Below are positions 34,801 through 42,261 of a stretch of DNA of 64,000 nucleotides, in pieces. Position 1 is the first letter of the stretch; the number at the start of each line of letters is the position of its first letter. A program made the translations under genes and the position numbers. Source of the DNA: Pontibacter deserti (GTDB lineage Bacteria > Bacteroidota > Bacteroidia > Cytophagales > Hymenobacteraceae); assembly GCF_023630255.1 (NCBI RefSeq), contig NZ_JALPRS010000002.1:496001-560000 (forward strand), written 5' to 3'. Below the pieces are notes generated by a model. The model made no database searches. It saw only the letters and a list, made by a program, of their open reading frames with translations, and was not told the origin of the DNA.

Positions 34801-35014
34801 AGGTTACAAAATTCCTGCAAATTTTGCAGATAAGGCAGGTATTAGCTCAATCAGAGTTTACACGCAAGTTTTCAATGCCTTCGTCTTAACTAAATATACT
34901 GGTGCAGATCCTGAAATTTCAACCAATGGTAATTCTAATATTACACCAGGTGTAGAGCGTAATTCTGTGCCACAAGGCAGAACATTTACTGTTGGTTTGA
35001 ACATTGGCTTCTAA
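31850..35014 (+). CDS. SusC/RagA family TonB-linked outer-membrane transporter (operon 2)
   Basis: 1054 residues. Signal peptide 1-21 (AMAQ), carboxypeptidase-regulatory-like domain (VSGTVIDQATSQGLPGVAV), LQEVIVVGYGTQ TonB-box-like segment, plug (VPVQSFDQALGGRAAGVNI, PLVVLDGIPI) and barrel ending VGLNIGF. The first ~120 residues closely resemble the first SusC of the window, but the rest diverges, so the substrates probably differ. The gene appears AT-richer than its surroundings and has fewer of the AGTATA/ACTATA words common elsewhere, which may point to later acquisition or strong expression. SusD follows 18 bases downstream. Confidence 0.95.
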   Translation: MRKLLLLSFILTLTLLNQAMAQSKTVSGTVIDQATSQGLPGVAVIVKGTSVGTATGADGKYTLNVPENATTLVFRFIGYTTVERAIGNAASIDVTLSVDSKKLQEVIVVGYGTQTKEEFTGSAASVSGDKLKDVPVQSFDQALGGRAAGVNIVQPNGVLNNPPVIRIRGTNSISLSSFPLVVLDGIPINTGDVSSTSAASNALGDINPADIESIDILKDAASTAIYGSRAAGGVLLITTKKGKSGKPRVNYEGWAGVTNATRLPDLLNAEEYMLIKNEAVLNQKILSGKADDPKVASALFFPSYDADGKLIDTDWYNEVYRQARQQNHSLSVSGGSDVTTYFFSANISDQDGFIKKNNFQRKAVRFNLDHKVNNWLRVNGSANYVNSFNSAPNTGSVPGSSFNTSGLGRLAIVTAPNVAPRNPDGSYNIRTTDNTMGRGANLTQSGFTNPLPLLDLSSFTSESDRVFGTFGGNVQVVKGVDFKTSYSIDRTTVEGISFQNPLHGDGFSNKGNATNTMQRLDNWNWINTLNLQKSFADKHNITFLVGSDIQSFENKGWGANRFGVADNFFNEYQGNFTNINPSGTYITERAFVSAFARFNYDFSKRYFMTFNFRRDGNSALAEGNKWGNFGGVSGGWALSEEGFYQNSGLSDIANSVKLRASWGRVGNGNLPSAYGSMFLYGSGLYAEVPTLVFSQAGNSELGWETSDQTNLGFDLGFLNDRIQLEFTYFNNDVNGLILSAPQSPSKGIPDNQILKNVGSMYNRGLEFAINATAIDKGKFSWSTNLNFTTIKNEVTALADGNADIFGFTGGLEMTNVTRVGYPVGSIYGVRTAGVNPENGQRIFLDKDGKQVQYNHAAPAAQRWTYMDGSTAPAITAATDGKILGNALPTWYGGFQNTFKYGNIDLGMNFTYSGGNYIYNGTKAGLRDQRFWNNHTDVLERWTPENKSTAFPRVVFGDNVSNGSAMVISENVEKADFLKLQSATLGYKIPANFADKAGISSIRVYTQVFNAFVLTKYTGADPEISTNGNSNITPGVERNSVPQGRTFTVGLNIGF

Positions 35015-35032
35015 CATTTTAATTGGAATAAA

Positions 35033-36502
35033 ATGAAAAATATAAATATTAAAGTACACAAGCACTACCTGCTTAAAATGGCGTTTCTAGCTTTGCCATT
35101 TACATTTGCAGCCTGCGATACCGACGAGCTATTAAACCCAGTTCCGGAAACATCCATATCAGATAAGAATGCCTTTGATACTCCGGAAAGGATTCTTGGG
35201 CAGGTGAATGGATTATATGATGCACTCAAAAGTGGTCAGTTTTATGGTGGAAGACTCTTAATTTATAATGAGATTAGAGGAGAGGAGTACATTAACCGAC
35301 TAACGAATGGTGTTACTGGCCTACAGACCTGGCAGCAAAATGTGCAGTCCGGAACTAACGAGGTACAAAACCTATGGGGAGCTGCTTATGCATCTATAAA
35401 CAGAATAAATGTGTTCCTAAAGGGTCTGGAAGATAATAAAGCTAAAGTAGATCCTGCACTTTATACACAGTATCAGGCTGAGGCTAAATTTCTAAGAGCT
35501 CTTTGTTACCATAGTCTTGTAACACTTTATGCTAAGCCATTTAATGCCGATAATGGTGCTTCTCCGGGGTTGCCACTGCGTTTACAAGCTGAAACATCTA
35601 CAGCAAATAACAACTTAGCCAGAAGTACGGTTGCTGAGGTTTATGCACAGATTTTGCAGGATTTGGACGATGCTGAAGCTGGCTTGCCATTAAATCATGC
35701 AACAGATCTCCTAAACACAACAAGAGCTCATAGAAATACTGCAATTGCTTTGAAGACCAGAGTATACTTGCATATGGGTAATTATGGTAAAGTAATTGAA
35801 GAAGCTCAGAAGATTGTATCTGGTACTACAACTTTTACAGCACCAACTGGAGTTGCACATGCCCTACAGGCTGATGTTGCAGTTCCTTTTGTTAACTATA
35901 CTACAACAGAGTCGATCTTTTCAATGCCCATGTCTGATTTGGACGTGCCAGGTACTCAGAACCAGCTAGGTTTTTACTTTAATGCAGCTCCGACCGGAGG
36001 TGGTGAGTACTACTTAAACACTGCAGGTATAGTAAATGATCCGGCGTGGCCTGATACTGATGCAAGAAAAACTAATTTTATAGTTACTGAAGGAGGAAAT
36101 ATGTATCTGAAAAAGTTCAATAAGCCTTCTCCGTATACTGACTATGTTCCTGTAATAAGATATGCAGAAGTATTATTGAATTATGCTGAAGCTGCTGCAA
36201 GAACTAATGATCTTCCGAAGGCAATCGCCTTATTATCTGCAGTGCGCCAAAGATCAGATGCTTCTTATATTTTCCCGGCTGAAGCTATTGCAACCCAGGA
36301 AGCTCTTATAAATACTATCTTAAAAGAGAGACGTATTGAACTTCTAGGAGAGGGCTTCAGATCAATGGATATCACTAGAACACTTCAAACTTTCCCGGAG
36401 AAAACAGGAGGTGGATTAAGTGCACCAGCTGTTGCGCCATCTTCTAGTGATTATGTATGGCCGATGCCAAGCACTGAGATCGCAACCAACAAAGACCTGT
36501 AA
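35033..36502 (+). CDS. SusD/RagB family nutrient-binding lipoprotein (operon 2)
   Basis: 489 residues. N-terminal signal with an extended charged region, lipobox TFAAC at Cys28, then DTDELLNPVPETSISDKNAF, a standard RagB/SusD start. The SusD_N-like segment (AKFLRALCYHSLVTLYAKPF) and C-terminal helix region with LLNYAEAAARTN and RRIELLGEGFRSMDI fit the main SusD/RagB family, unlike the SusD_2-like protein of operon 1. Forms the lid of the preceding SusC. A terminator follows. No glycosidase, peptidase or sensor gene accompanies this pair, so the substrate is not predictable. Confidence 0.95.
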   Translation: MKNINIKVHKHYLLKMAFLALPFTFAACDTDELLNPVPETSISDKNAFDTPERILGQVNGLYDALKSGQFYGGRLLIYNEIRGEEYINRLTNGVTGLQTWQQNVQSGTNEVQNLWGAAYASINRINVFLKGLEDNKAKVDPALYTQYQAEAKFLRALCYHSLVTLYAKPFNADNGASPGLPLRLQAETSTANNNLARSTVAEVYAQILQDLDDAEAGLPLNHATDLLNTTRAHRNTAIALKTRVYLHMGNYGKVIEEAQKIVSGTTTFTAPTGVAHALQADVAVPFVNYTTTESIFSMPMSDLDVPGTQNQLGFYFNAAPTGGGEYYLNTAGIVNDPAWPDTDARKTNFIVTEGGNMYLKKFNKPSPYTDYVPVIRYAEVLLNYAEAAARTNDLPKAIALLSAVRQRSDASYIFPAEAIATQEALINTILKERRIELLGEGFRSMDITRTLQTFPEKTGGGLSAPAVAPSSSDYVWPMPSTEIATNKDL

Positions 36503-36522
36503 TATAGATTTGTTTGTCTTAT

Positions 36523-36553
36523 AAGCCCGTTACATCTTGTAGCGGGCTTTTTT
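36523..36553 (+). terminator. Intrinsic terminator of SusCD operon 2
   Basis: AAGCCCGTTAC (36523-36533) pairs with GTAGCGGGCTT (36539-36549) with one wobble and a 5-base loop, followed by T residues. Confidence 0.8.
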
Positions 36554-36580
36554 ATTCGCTTATACCCTGATGAATTGCTG

Positions 36581-36612
36581 TTGTCGGTGCGGAGCTTTTT
36601 TGTGTAGTTTTG
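36581..36612 (+). promoter_or_regulatory. Candidate promoter of rnhB
   Basis: TTG at 36581-36583 and TAGTTTTG (TAnnTTTG) at 36605-36612, 21 bases apart, 39 bases before the rnhB ATG. Confidence 0.4.
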
Positions 36613-36651
36613 TGTTTGACACTAGTATAGCATAAATCATCATTTATAGCG

Positions 36652-37269
36652 ATGTTACTTTCGAGTTTTAGCGGAAATGTTCTGGAAGCAGGTGTAGATG
36701 AAGCTGGGCGCGGTTGCTTGGCTGGGCCTGTTGTGGCAGCTGCAGTTATACTTCCCCCGGATTATAAGCATTCTTTACTGAATGACTCCAAACAGCTGAA
36801 TAAGAAGCAGCGCGAGCAAATAAGAGAAGACGTATTGAAGGATGCTATTGCCTGGGCGATAGGAGAGGCAACCCCTGCAGAAATAGACAAGATCAATATT
36901 TTACAGGCTACTTTCCTGGCGATGCACCGTGCTGTTGGGGCGCTGGCGCACCAGGCAGAATACCTGATTGTAGATGGTAACCGCTTTAAACCTTATAGCA
37001 CAGTACCACATAGCTGCATTGTGAAAGGAGATGGTAAATATCTTTCTATTGCGGCGGCATCGGTGCTTGCTAAAACACACCGGGACGATGTAATGCAGAA
37101 ACTGGCAGCAGAATTTACAATGTATGGCTGGGAACGAAACGCAGGATACCCTACCGTAGAGCACCGCGATGCGCTGGCACTGCATGGTGCTACACATTAC
37201 CACAGGCACTCCTTTACATTATTACCTAAGCAGCTACTCGTATTTGAGGATGCCGACCAGGTGGTGTAG
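36652..37269 (+). CDS. rnhB: Ribonuclease HII
   Basis: 205 residues. The RNase HII signature is plain: GVDEAGRGCLAGPVVAAAV (catalytic D16, E17), LNDSKQLNKKQRE, YLIVDGN with the third acidic residue, GDGKYLSIAAASVLAKTHRD with the fourth. It cleaves RNA of RNA-DNA hybrids and single ribonucleotides in DNA. The gene stands alone between SusCD operon 2 and the convergent response-regulator gene, with 22 bases between the two stop codons. Confidence 0.96.
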   Translation: MLLSSFSGNVLEAGVDEAGRGCLAGPVVAAAVILPPDYKHSLLNDSKQLNKKQREQIREDVLKDAIAWAIGEATPAEIDKINILQATFLAMHRAVGALAHQAEYLIVDGNRFKPYSTVPHSCIVKGDGKYLSIAAASVLAKTHRDDVMQKLAAEFTMYGWERNAGYPTVEHRDALALHGATHYHRHSFTLLPKQLLVFEDADQVV

Positions 37270-37291
37270 CAACTGATACTTTAACGTGCGG

Positions 37292-37726
37292 TTACTTCAG
37301 CTTTATGAGGTCCAGGAACAAACTGAAACTATCTAACGAAGACTGGTTAGTATTAAAGTTGTCGAAGCTTAGTGGCTTTAAAATATAACCTGATACCTGT
37401 AATTTCTGAGCTGCCATACGATCTGTTTCCTCGTTAGAGGTGGTCATTATAAAAACCGGAATGTGGCTGAACTCAGGGTCGTGGCGTAATTCAGTTAAAA
37501 ACTCGATGCCGTTCATCTTCGGCATATTTATATCAAGAAGTATAACTTTAGGGGCAGGTGTAATTCTTGGCACACCATCACCACGTAGCATTTTAAGGCC
37601 CTCACGACCGTTGCGTGCTACATGCAGAGGCTGTGTTAATCCAATTTTTTTAAGCTCTCGCTCTACATTCATAATATCCAGATAGTCATCTTCCACTAAA
37701 AGGATATTTGTGATTTTTTCACTCAT
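37292..37726 (-). CDS. Single-domain response regulator (Rcp1-like)
   Basis: 144 residues consisting only of a receiver domain: acidic pocket VEDDYLD (E12, D13, D14), phosphoacceptor D65 in VILLDINMPKMNG, MTTSNEE switch Thr, and the conserved Lys in YILKPLSF. There is no output domain. The long loop between helix 2 and strand 3 is typical of receivers paired with phytochrome-type kinases (Rcp1 family). It is encoded 56 bases downstream of the CHASE3 histidine kinase and is very probably its partner. The output step is unknown; such receivers work by phosphotransfer or protein binding. Confidence 0.9.
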   Translation of the reverse strand: MSEKITNILLVEDDYLDIMNVERELKKIGLTQPLHVARNGREGLKMLRGDGVPRITPAPKVILLDINMPKMNGIEFLTELRHDPEFSHIPVFIMTTSNEETDRMAAQKLQVSGYILKPLSFDNFNTNQSSLDSFSLFLDLIKLK

Positions 37727-37782
37727 TATTTAAATGTAATAAGGTGCTCTGAAACAAAAATAGTTAATCTAATCCGGAATTT

Positions 37783-39246
37783 CTAGTTTTTAGGCCAGGT
37801 AAACGTAAAAGTAGACCCCTGACCAGGCACGGAATCTACCCAAATTGTACCGCCCTGCCACTCTACAATTTTCTTAACGATTGCTAAGCCCACTCCAGTA
37901 CTTTCAAAAGCATCTCGTTCCTGTAAAGTTTGAAAAATAACAAAAATACGCTCGTGGTACTCTTTATCTATGCCTGGGCCTGTATCAGAAACTGAGAAAG
38001 TATAAAAATGTTCATTCTCTCCAAAGCCTATAGTTACTTGGCCTGTTGGTTTATCATGGTACTTTATTGCATTACTGATCAGGTTAGAAAATACCTGCTG
38101 CAACTGTACCCGGGCAGTATATAAAACAGGTAAGCGATCAGGTATGGTAACTGTAAAATTTTCGGGCAGTGTAAGCATATCTACTGTTTCTGTCAACAGT
38201 TCTTTTACATCTACTACTTCTTCTACAGGTGAAGTACGGCCTATACGTGCCAGGGCCAGGATACCATTTATAAGGTTCTCCATACGGTGCACGCGAGCCC
38301 GCATCATGGTCAGGTATTCTTTTATGTTTTCGGGCAGTTCTTTGCCCATGTCCTCCTCAACCCAGCGCGAGGCCACCTCTATGCCACGTAAGGGGGCTTT
38401 AAGGTCATGTGATACAACGTAAGCAAACTGATCCAGCTCTTTGTTTTTCCTGTCCAGTTCGCTAAAAGACTCATCAATCGTATGGGCCATCACGTTCAGG
38501 GAATGCGACAGCATACTTAACTCATCATTTGCATCATCCTTTATCTGGGTTTTATAGTTACCTTTCGATATCTTATCGGCCAGGTTCACCATTTTCATGA
38601 TACGGCCTGTAATAAGACGGGTAATGTAATAAGCCCACCCTAAACCAAGTATAACCGAAACTATAGTAAGTATAGACGATACCTGGCGTGTATTTTCTAT
38701 ACTTTCGCTAAGGCGATTCCTGCGTTCCTCGCGCACCTCGTATTCGTAAGTGTTAAAGTCCCTGAAAGCTGTTCTGATAGAATCCATTAATACCTTTTCC
38801 CCTAACACCAGGCTATCTATACTTAAACTCAGATCACTGGAGTTATCCGCCATGTCAGCACGGGTCATTTCGATAAGTGGCTCGGCATACTTAGCCTGCC
38901 AGTTTTGCTGCATCTTCTTAATCTCTTCTATCTTTTCAGTTTGCTGGGGAGAGTATTCTGTAAAAGTAGAGATCTCCTCAAATAGACTTGGGAGCTGCGC
39001 CTTTGCCTGTGAGTAAGGAATCAGGAAGGTTTCGTTACCATTAAGCAGGTAACCGCGGATACCGGTTTCAAGGTCGATGATGTTACGCTGAAGAGCAGCT
39101 GAGTTTCGAACCACGATCTGAGAACGTGAAACCCATTGTGTATTTTTAATTACTTCTTCTGATAGCCGGAAGTTAACTATAGCTACAGCCGTAAAGAGAG
39201 CCGAGATCAGGAGGAACCCGACAAACAGCTTAACCGATAATTTCAT
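37783..39246 (-). CDS. CHASE3-domain sensor histidine kinase
   Basis: 487 residues. N-terminal membrane segment (6-26), a CHASE3-like four-helix sensory domain (~35-180, SQIVVRNSAALQRNIIDLETGIRGYLLNG-type pattern), a second membrane segment (~188-208), HAMP (~210-262), HisKA with phosphoacceptor H280 in VVSHDLKAPLRG, and HATPase_c with the N box (LISNAIKYHD), DTGPGID and GVGLAIVKKI. The bacteriophytochrome-like kinase core matches its Rcp1-like neighbour. The signal sensed is unknown. Two-gene operon kinase then receiver. Confidence 0.92.
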   Translation of the reverse strand: MKLSVKLFVGFLLISALFTAVAIVNFRLSEEVIKNTQWVSRSQIVVRNSAALQRNIIDLETGIRGYLLNGNETFLIPYSQAKAQLPSLFEEISTFTEYSPQQTEKIEEIKKMQQNWQAKYAEPLIEMTRADMADNSSDLSLSIDSLVLGEKVLMDSIRTAFRDFNTYEYEVREERRNRLSESIENTRQVSSILTIVSVILGLGWAYYITRLITGRIMKMVNLADKISKGNYKTQIKDDANDELSMLSHSLNVMAHTIDESFSELDRKNKELDQFAYVVSHDLKAPLRGIEVASRWVEEDMGKELPENIKEYLTMMRARVHRMENLINGILALARIGRTSPVEEVVDVKELLTETVDMLTLPENFTVTIPDRLPVLYTARVQLQQVFSNLISNAIKYHDKPTGQVTIGFGENEHFYTFSVSDTGPGIDKEYHERIFVIFQTLQERDAFESTGVGLAIVKKIVEWQGGTIWVDSVPGQGSTFTFTWPKN

Positions 39247-39624
39247 GTAAAGAGTTTACTTTCTATGGAACATCAGAGTGGTAATTATGCTATTATTATG
39301 ATAGCCAGAGACATTACCACTAAAACAAATATAAGATTAAAAATCAAAGATTGCCGGAAGCCTTATGAAGGCCTTGATGGTGAGAAAGTATAATCTTGAG
39401 GTATAAAAAAGGTTGAAAATGCATGCGTGTTATTGATTTTGGCTAAAAAGTGTTTTATTCCCTTACGAAACCACGGGTGTAGGGTTATAATTAAGTGCAA
39501 ATAAAAATAGTACCGCCTGAGCAGAGATACTTTACAGATTTGTGCCTGGCTGCGGATTTATACTTCTATTTTTTGTGTAGTAGTTTCAGTTACAATTACT
39601 AAAACTAGCTGCCTGAGTTGTTAC
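39247..39624. other. 378-base intergenic region
   Basis: Apart from the -7-like element at 39326-39333 and a few AGTATA words, nothing was recognised. It lies upstream of the kinase and downstream of the methyltransferase gene, both minus strand. Confidence 0.5.
39326..39333 (-). promoter_or_regulatory. Candidate -7 element for the kinase-receiver operon
   Basis: Minus strand TATATTTG (TAnnTTTG), 79 bases before the kinase ATG. No well-spaced -33 TTG was found. Confidence 0.35.
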
Positions 39625-40548
39625 TTACCTAGGTTTTTGGGCTGCTACAATATAAACCAGACTTCCGCCTGCCGATACATATTCTTCGTTCAGCAGCTTC
39701 TGCTTCATCATGATTTTATTGTAAAGCAGTTTCTCCCAGTAAGCATCAAATTTTTCTTTTTCGCCGCCGCCGGCCATGTAATAGTTCAGGTTGTCCTGGT
39801 AATCGTAACCCATGGCTTCGGTTTCTATCCATTGCAGCATCTGCTCTACGCGCAGTATCTTTTCCTGGGTATCATAAGGCGGGATAATAGCAAGCGCTTT
39901 ATCTGATATCCATACTTTAACATCACGCAAACCTGCTTTCAGAAAAAGATCAGGAACAACATCCCCCAAAGAATTAAAGCCTTCGCCCAGGTTCTTTTTT
40001 CCTTTCTCTATCCGTAGCTTTATTTCCAGCACATCCAGCATGCTTTCTACATTAAAGTCTGTTTCGCCATACCGGTCGAACATCAGGTTCGGGACCAGGT
40101 TATTAGGCTCTAAGGCTACTACCCACGCACCCGGTTTAGTAACCCGGATCATTTCCTGGATAACGCGCTGCGGATTTTTTACATGGATGAGCAATGTCTG
40201 GCAAAGGGTAATATCGGCAATGTTATCGGGGAGAGGTATATCTGTAGCGTTGCCTACACTAAAGTTATAGTTGATTTTGTTGTGCCCGTATTGGCTGTGT
40301 GCCCGCTGCTGTGCCTCGGCAATATAACCAGGTTCATAGTCTACACCATACACTGAGCTACCGTCGGGCATATATTTTGAGAACTTAAAACCCATCATGC
40401 CTTTGCCACAGCCAATGTCTACCAGTGTCTGGCAGTATTGAATGTGCAGGCGATGGGCCAGTAATTCCAAGTAATCTTCGTTCCACCAATATTCCCGCGC
40501 CGGGCCAAGGTGTTCTTCTGAGTGTTGTTTTTCTTCGATATCTCTCAA
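39625..40548 (-). CDS. Class I SAM-dependent methyltransferase
   Basis: 307 residues. Rossmann methyltransferase core: motif I LVDIGCGKGMMG (about 43-54), acidic loop YGVDYEPGY after strand 2, DIPLPDNIADITLCQTLLIHV (motif II/III) and IRVTKPGAWVVALEPN (post-III). Resembles Methyltransf_11/UbiE-like small-molecule methyltransferases. The C-terminal ~120 residues are longer than the minimal fold and I do not recognise them. Substrate unknown. Single gene, preceded on its strand by the terminator of the DUF2911 gene. Confidence 0.85.
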   Translation of the reverse strand: MRDIEEKQHSEEHLGPAREYWWNEDYLELLAHRLHIQYCQTLVDIGCGKGMMGFKFSKYMPDGSSVYGVDYEPGYIAEAQQRAHSQYGHNKINYNFSVGNATDIPLPDNIADITLCQTLLIHVKNPQRVIQEMIRVTKPGAWVVALEPNNLVPNLMFDRYGETDFNVESMLDVLEIKLRIEKGKKNLGEGFNSLGDVVPDLFLKAGLRDVKVWISDKALAIIPPYDTQEKILRVEQMLQWIETEAMGYDYQDNLNYYMAGGGEKEKFDAYWEKLLYNKIMMKQKLLNEEYVSAGGSLVYIVAAQKPR

Positions 40549-40569
40549 CTATAGTTTTGGTTAAGTATA

Positions 40570-40600
40570 AAAAATAAGCCTCTGCCAGGGCAGAGGCTTA
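40570..40600 (-). terminator. Intrinsic terminator of the DUF2911 gene (minus strand)
   Basis: TAAGCCTCTGC (40575-40585) and GCAGAGGCTTA (40590-40600) form an 11-bp stem with loop CAGG; on the minus strand it is followed by TTTTTTAT. Confidence 0.75.
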
Positions 40601-40624
40601 ACTTATAGTGCTGTTAAACAGGTA

Positions 40625-41491
40625 TTACTTCATTTTTTTCCACTCTGCAATGGCCTGTTCATTCATACGTACATATTCCGGGTTGTTTTCCTTCTTGGCT
40701 AGTTCTATAGACTGCTCTGCGGTTTTTATGGCACCTTTATAGTCTTTTAAGTTAGCCTGAATTTTAGCCTGTGCATGGAGGTTCCAGAATTTAGGGTCGT
40801 TGGTATTGGCTTTCTTTATCCACTCCAGTGCCTGTTTCATGTCTTTGTTGGCGCTCAGGTAATACGAAGCTGCTGCTGCATACATGCCCGGCGCTACGTT
40901 AGTGCCGTTCACTACTTTTTCCTGTATCTGGGCCATTACTTTGGAGTCTACGTCGGTTGTAACGGTGAAGCTGGCAATCTCTTTGCCCCACAGCAACTCT
41001 ACATCAGCACTGTTGCTTTTCAGGTTGGCAAAGTTGATCGTGAAGCTTTCTATTGTTCTTGGGTTGGTCTGTGGCTTTACTTTAAAGCGAAGCTGGTCGT
41101 TGGCCTGATTGTAACGCGCATCAGTGTTACCCCAAAGCTCCTTGTTTTTGTGCAGGATAACGGTCCATTCTGTTTGAGTTGGAATGGTAATAAGCACATA
41201 CTCGCCGGCAGGTACTTTATTACCCTGTATCGTTACTTCATCATTAAACTTGATAAGCGTCGGGCTGTTGGCCCCGGTGCGCCACATTTCGCCATACGGC
41301 ACAACATCCTTACCAAAAGTGCGGCCCCTAAGCGATGGGCGGGAATACGAGATGCTTACATCTGTAAGGCCAACTTTTTGAGTAATCGAAGCTGCAGGGC
41401 TGGCAGCCGGAATGGCAATCTGAGCATGCGCAGCACCTGCGCCGAACAATAAAGCAGTAGAAAGGGCTAAGCCGACCAGTTTCTTTTTCAT
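40625..41491 (-). CDS. DUF2911 domain secreted protein with C-terminal helical repeats
   Basis: 288 residues. Signal peptide 1-23 (AHAQ). DUF2911 domain about 35-175 (SITQKVGLTDVSISYSRPSLRGR, YGEMWRTGANSPTLIKFN, VPAGEYVLITIP, WTVILHKN). The C-terminal ~90 residues look like two TPR-type helical hairpins (LEWIKKANTNDPKFWNLHAQAKIQ). DUF2911 proteins are widespread and abundant in Bacteroidota envelopes; their function is unknown. Single gene with its own terminator. Confidence 0.9.
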   Translation of the reverse strand: MKKKLVGLALSTALLFGAGAAHAQIAIPAASPAASITQKVGLTDVSISYSRPSLRGRTFGKDVVPYGEMWRTGANSPTLIKFNDEVTIQGNKVPAGEYVLITIPTQTEWTVILHKNKELWGNTDARYNQANDQLRFKVKPQTNPRTIESFTINFANLKSNSADVELLWGKEIASFTVTTDVDSKVMAQIQEKVVNGTNVAPGMYAAAASYYLSANKDMKQALEWIKKANTNDPKFWNLHAQAKIQANLKDYKGAIKTAEQSIELAKKENNPEYVRMNEQAIAEWKKMK

Positions 41492-41593
41492 GAGTTTATT
41501 TTTTAGATGGATTTATACTTGGTTATGTAATATTACTCAATTTTTAAGCGGATGTAAAGTATAAGCAACTCCAGTAGTCTTATATCAGACAAA

Positions 41594-42115
41594 TTACCAG
41601 CTCCGGCCTATACTCAACCCAAAACGGGGCACCACTGCTAAATGGCCTGTTTTATCATCTTTGTTTTCCGGGGAGATAAATGGGGTTAACCCAAACCGTA
41701 CAAGCAAACCACCTGCTGGAACCTGGTAACGGAAGCCTATTCTGCCGAAATACATGTTCTGCAACAGTTCAGGAGCATCGGTAAACCGGCGGGTATAGCC
41801 TACGCCAAATTCCATGTTATTTCTGGACTTGCCTAACAATGCATATGCTTCTATGGGTACAACAGGATATACGCCTGGTTCCTCCTCCATAAAAAACATA
41901 TTCGTACCCAAGCCTGCCCTTAAGCCACCTTTCCATTGCTCCTGTTGGTACAGGATGTGGTCGAAGTTAATAGCATAGCTGTCTGAATTGCCTCCTACCT
42001 CTACATAAAGCGAAAGCAACGCTTTTATATTTTGAGTAAACTCCTGTGCATGGCCTGCTAACGGAAGTTGCAGTAACAGGAAAAAAACAAAAATGCGGGT
42101 GATTCTAAGGAGCAT
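41594..42115 (-). CDS. Putative outer-membrane beta-barrel protein
   Basis: 173 residues. Signal peptide about 1-23 (GHAQ). The mature part alternates polar and hydrophobic residues in short strands rich in aromatic and Gly residues (GGLRAGLGTNMFF, MEFGVGYTRRF, MYFGRIGFRYQV), consistent with a small eight-strand barrel. It ends in GRSW with a terminal aromatic residue. No specific family recognised. It is 102 bases upstream of the DUF2911 gene on the same strand. Confidence 0.6.
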   Translation of the reverse strand: MLLRITRIFVFFLLLQLPLAGHAQEFTQNIKALLSLYVEVGGNSDSYAINFDHILYQQEQWKGGLRAGLGTNMFFMEEEPGVYPVVPIEAYALLGKSRNNMEFGVGYTRRFTDAPELLQNMYFGRIGFRYQVPAGGLLVRFGLTPFISPENKDDKTGHLAVVPRFGLSIGRSW

Positions 42116-42204
42116 ATGGCTGCAGTATGCGTTGGCTATAGGTATGGATTTAAATGTAGTTTTGCATCGAACTTACGAAAAATATAATATTAAGTATAAA
42201 GTAT

Positions 42205-42240
42205 AATAAAAAAACCTGCCGTGATAGCCCGACAGGTTTT
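42205..42240 (-). terminator. Intrinsic terminator of the ABC exporter gene (minus strand)
   Basis: AAAACCTGCCG (42211-42221) and CGACAGGTTTT (42230-42240) form a stem with one mismatch; on the minus strand it is followed by a T run. Confidence 0.7.
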
Positions 42241-42261
42241 ACTCATTTAATAAGTATACTT

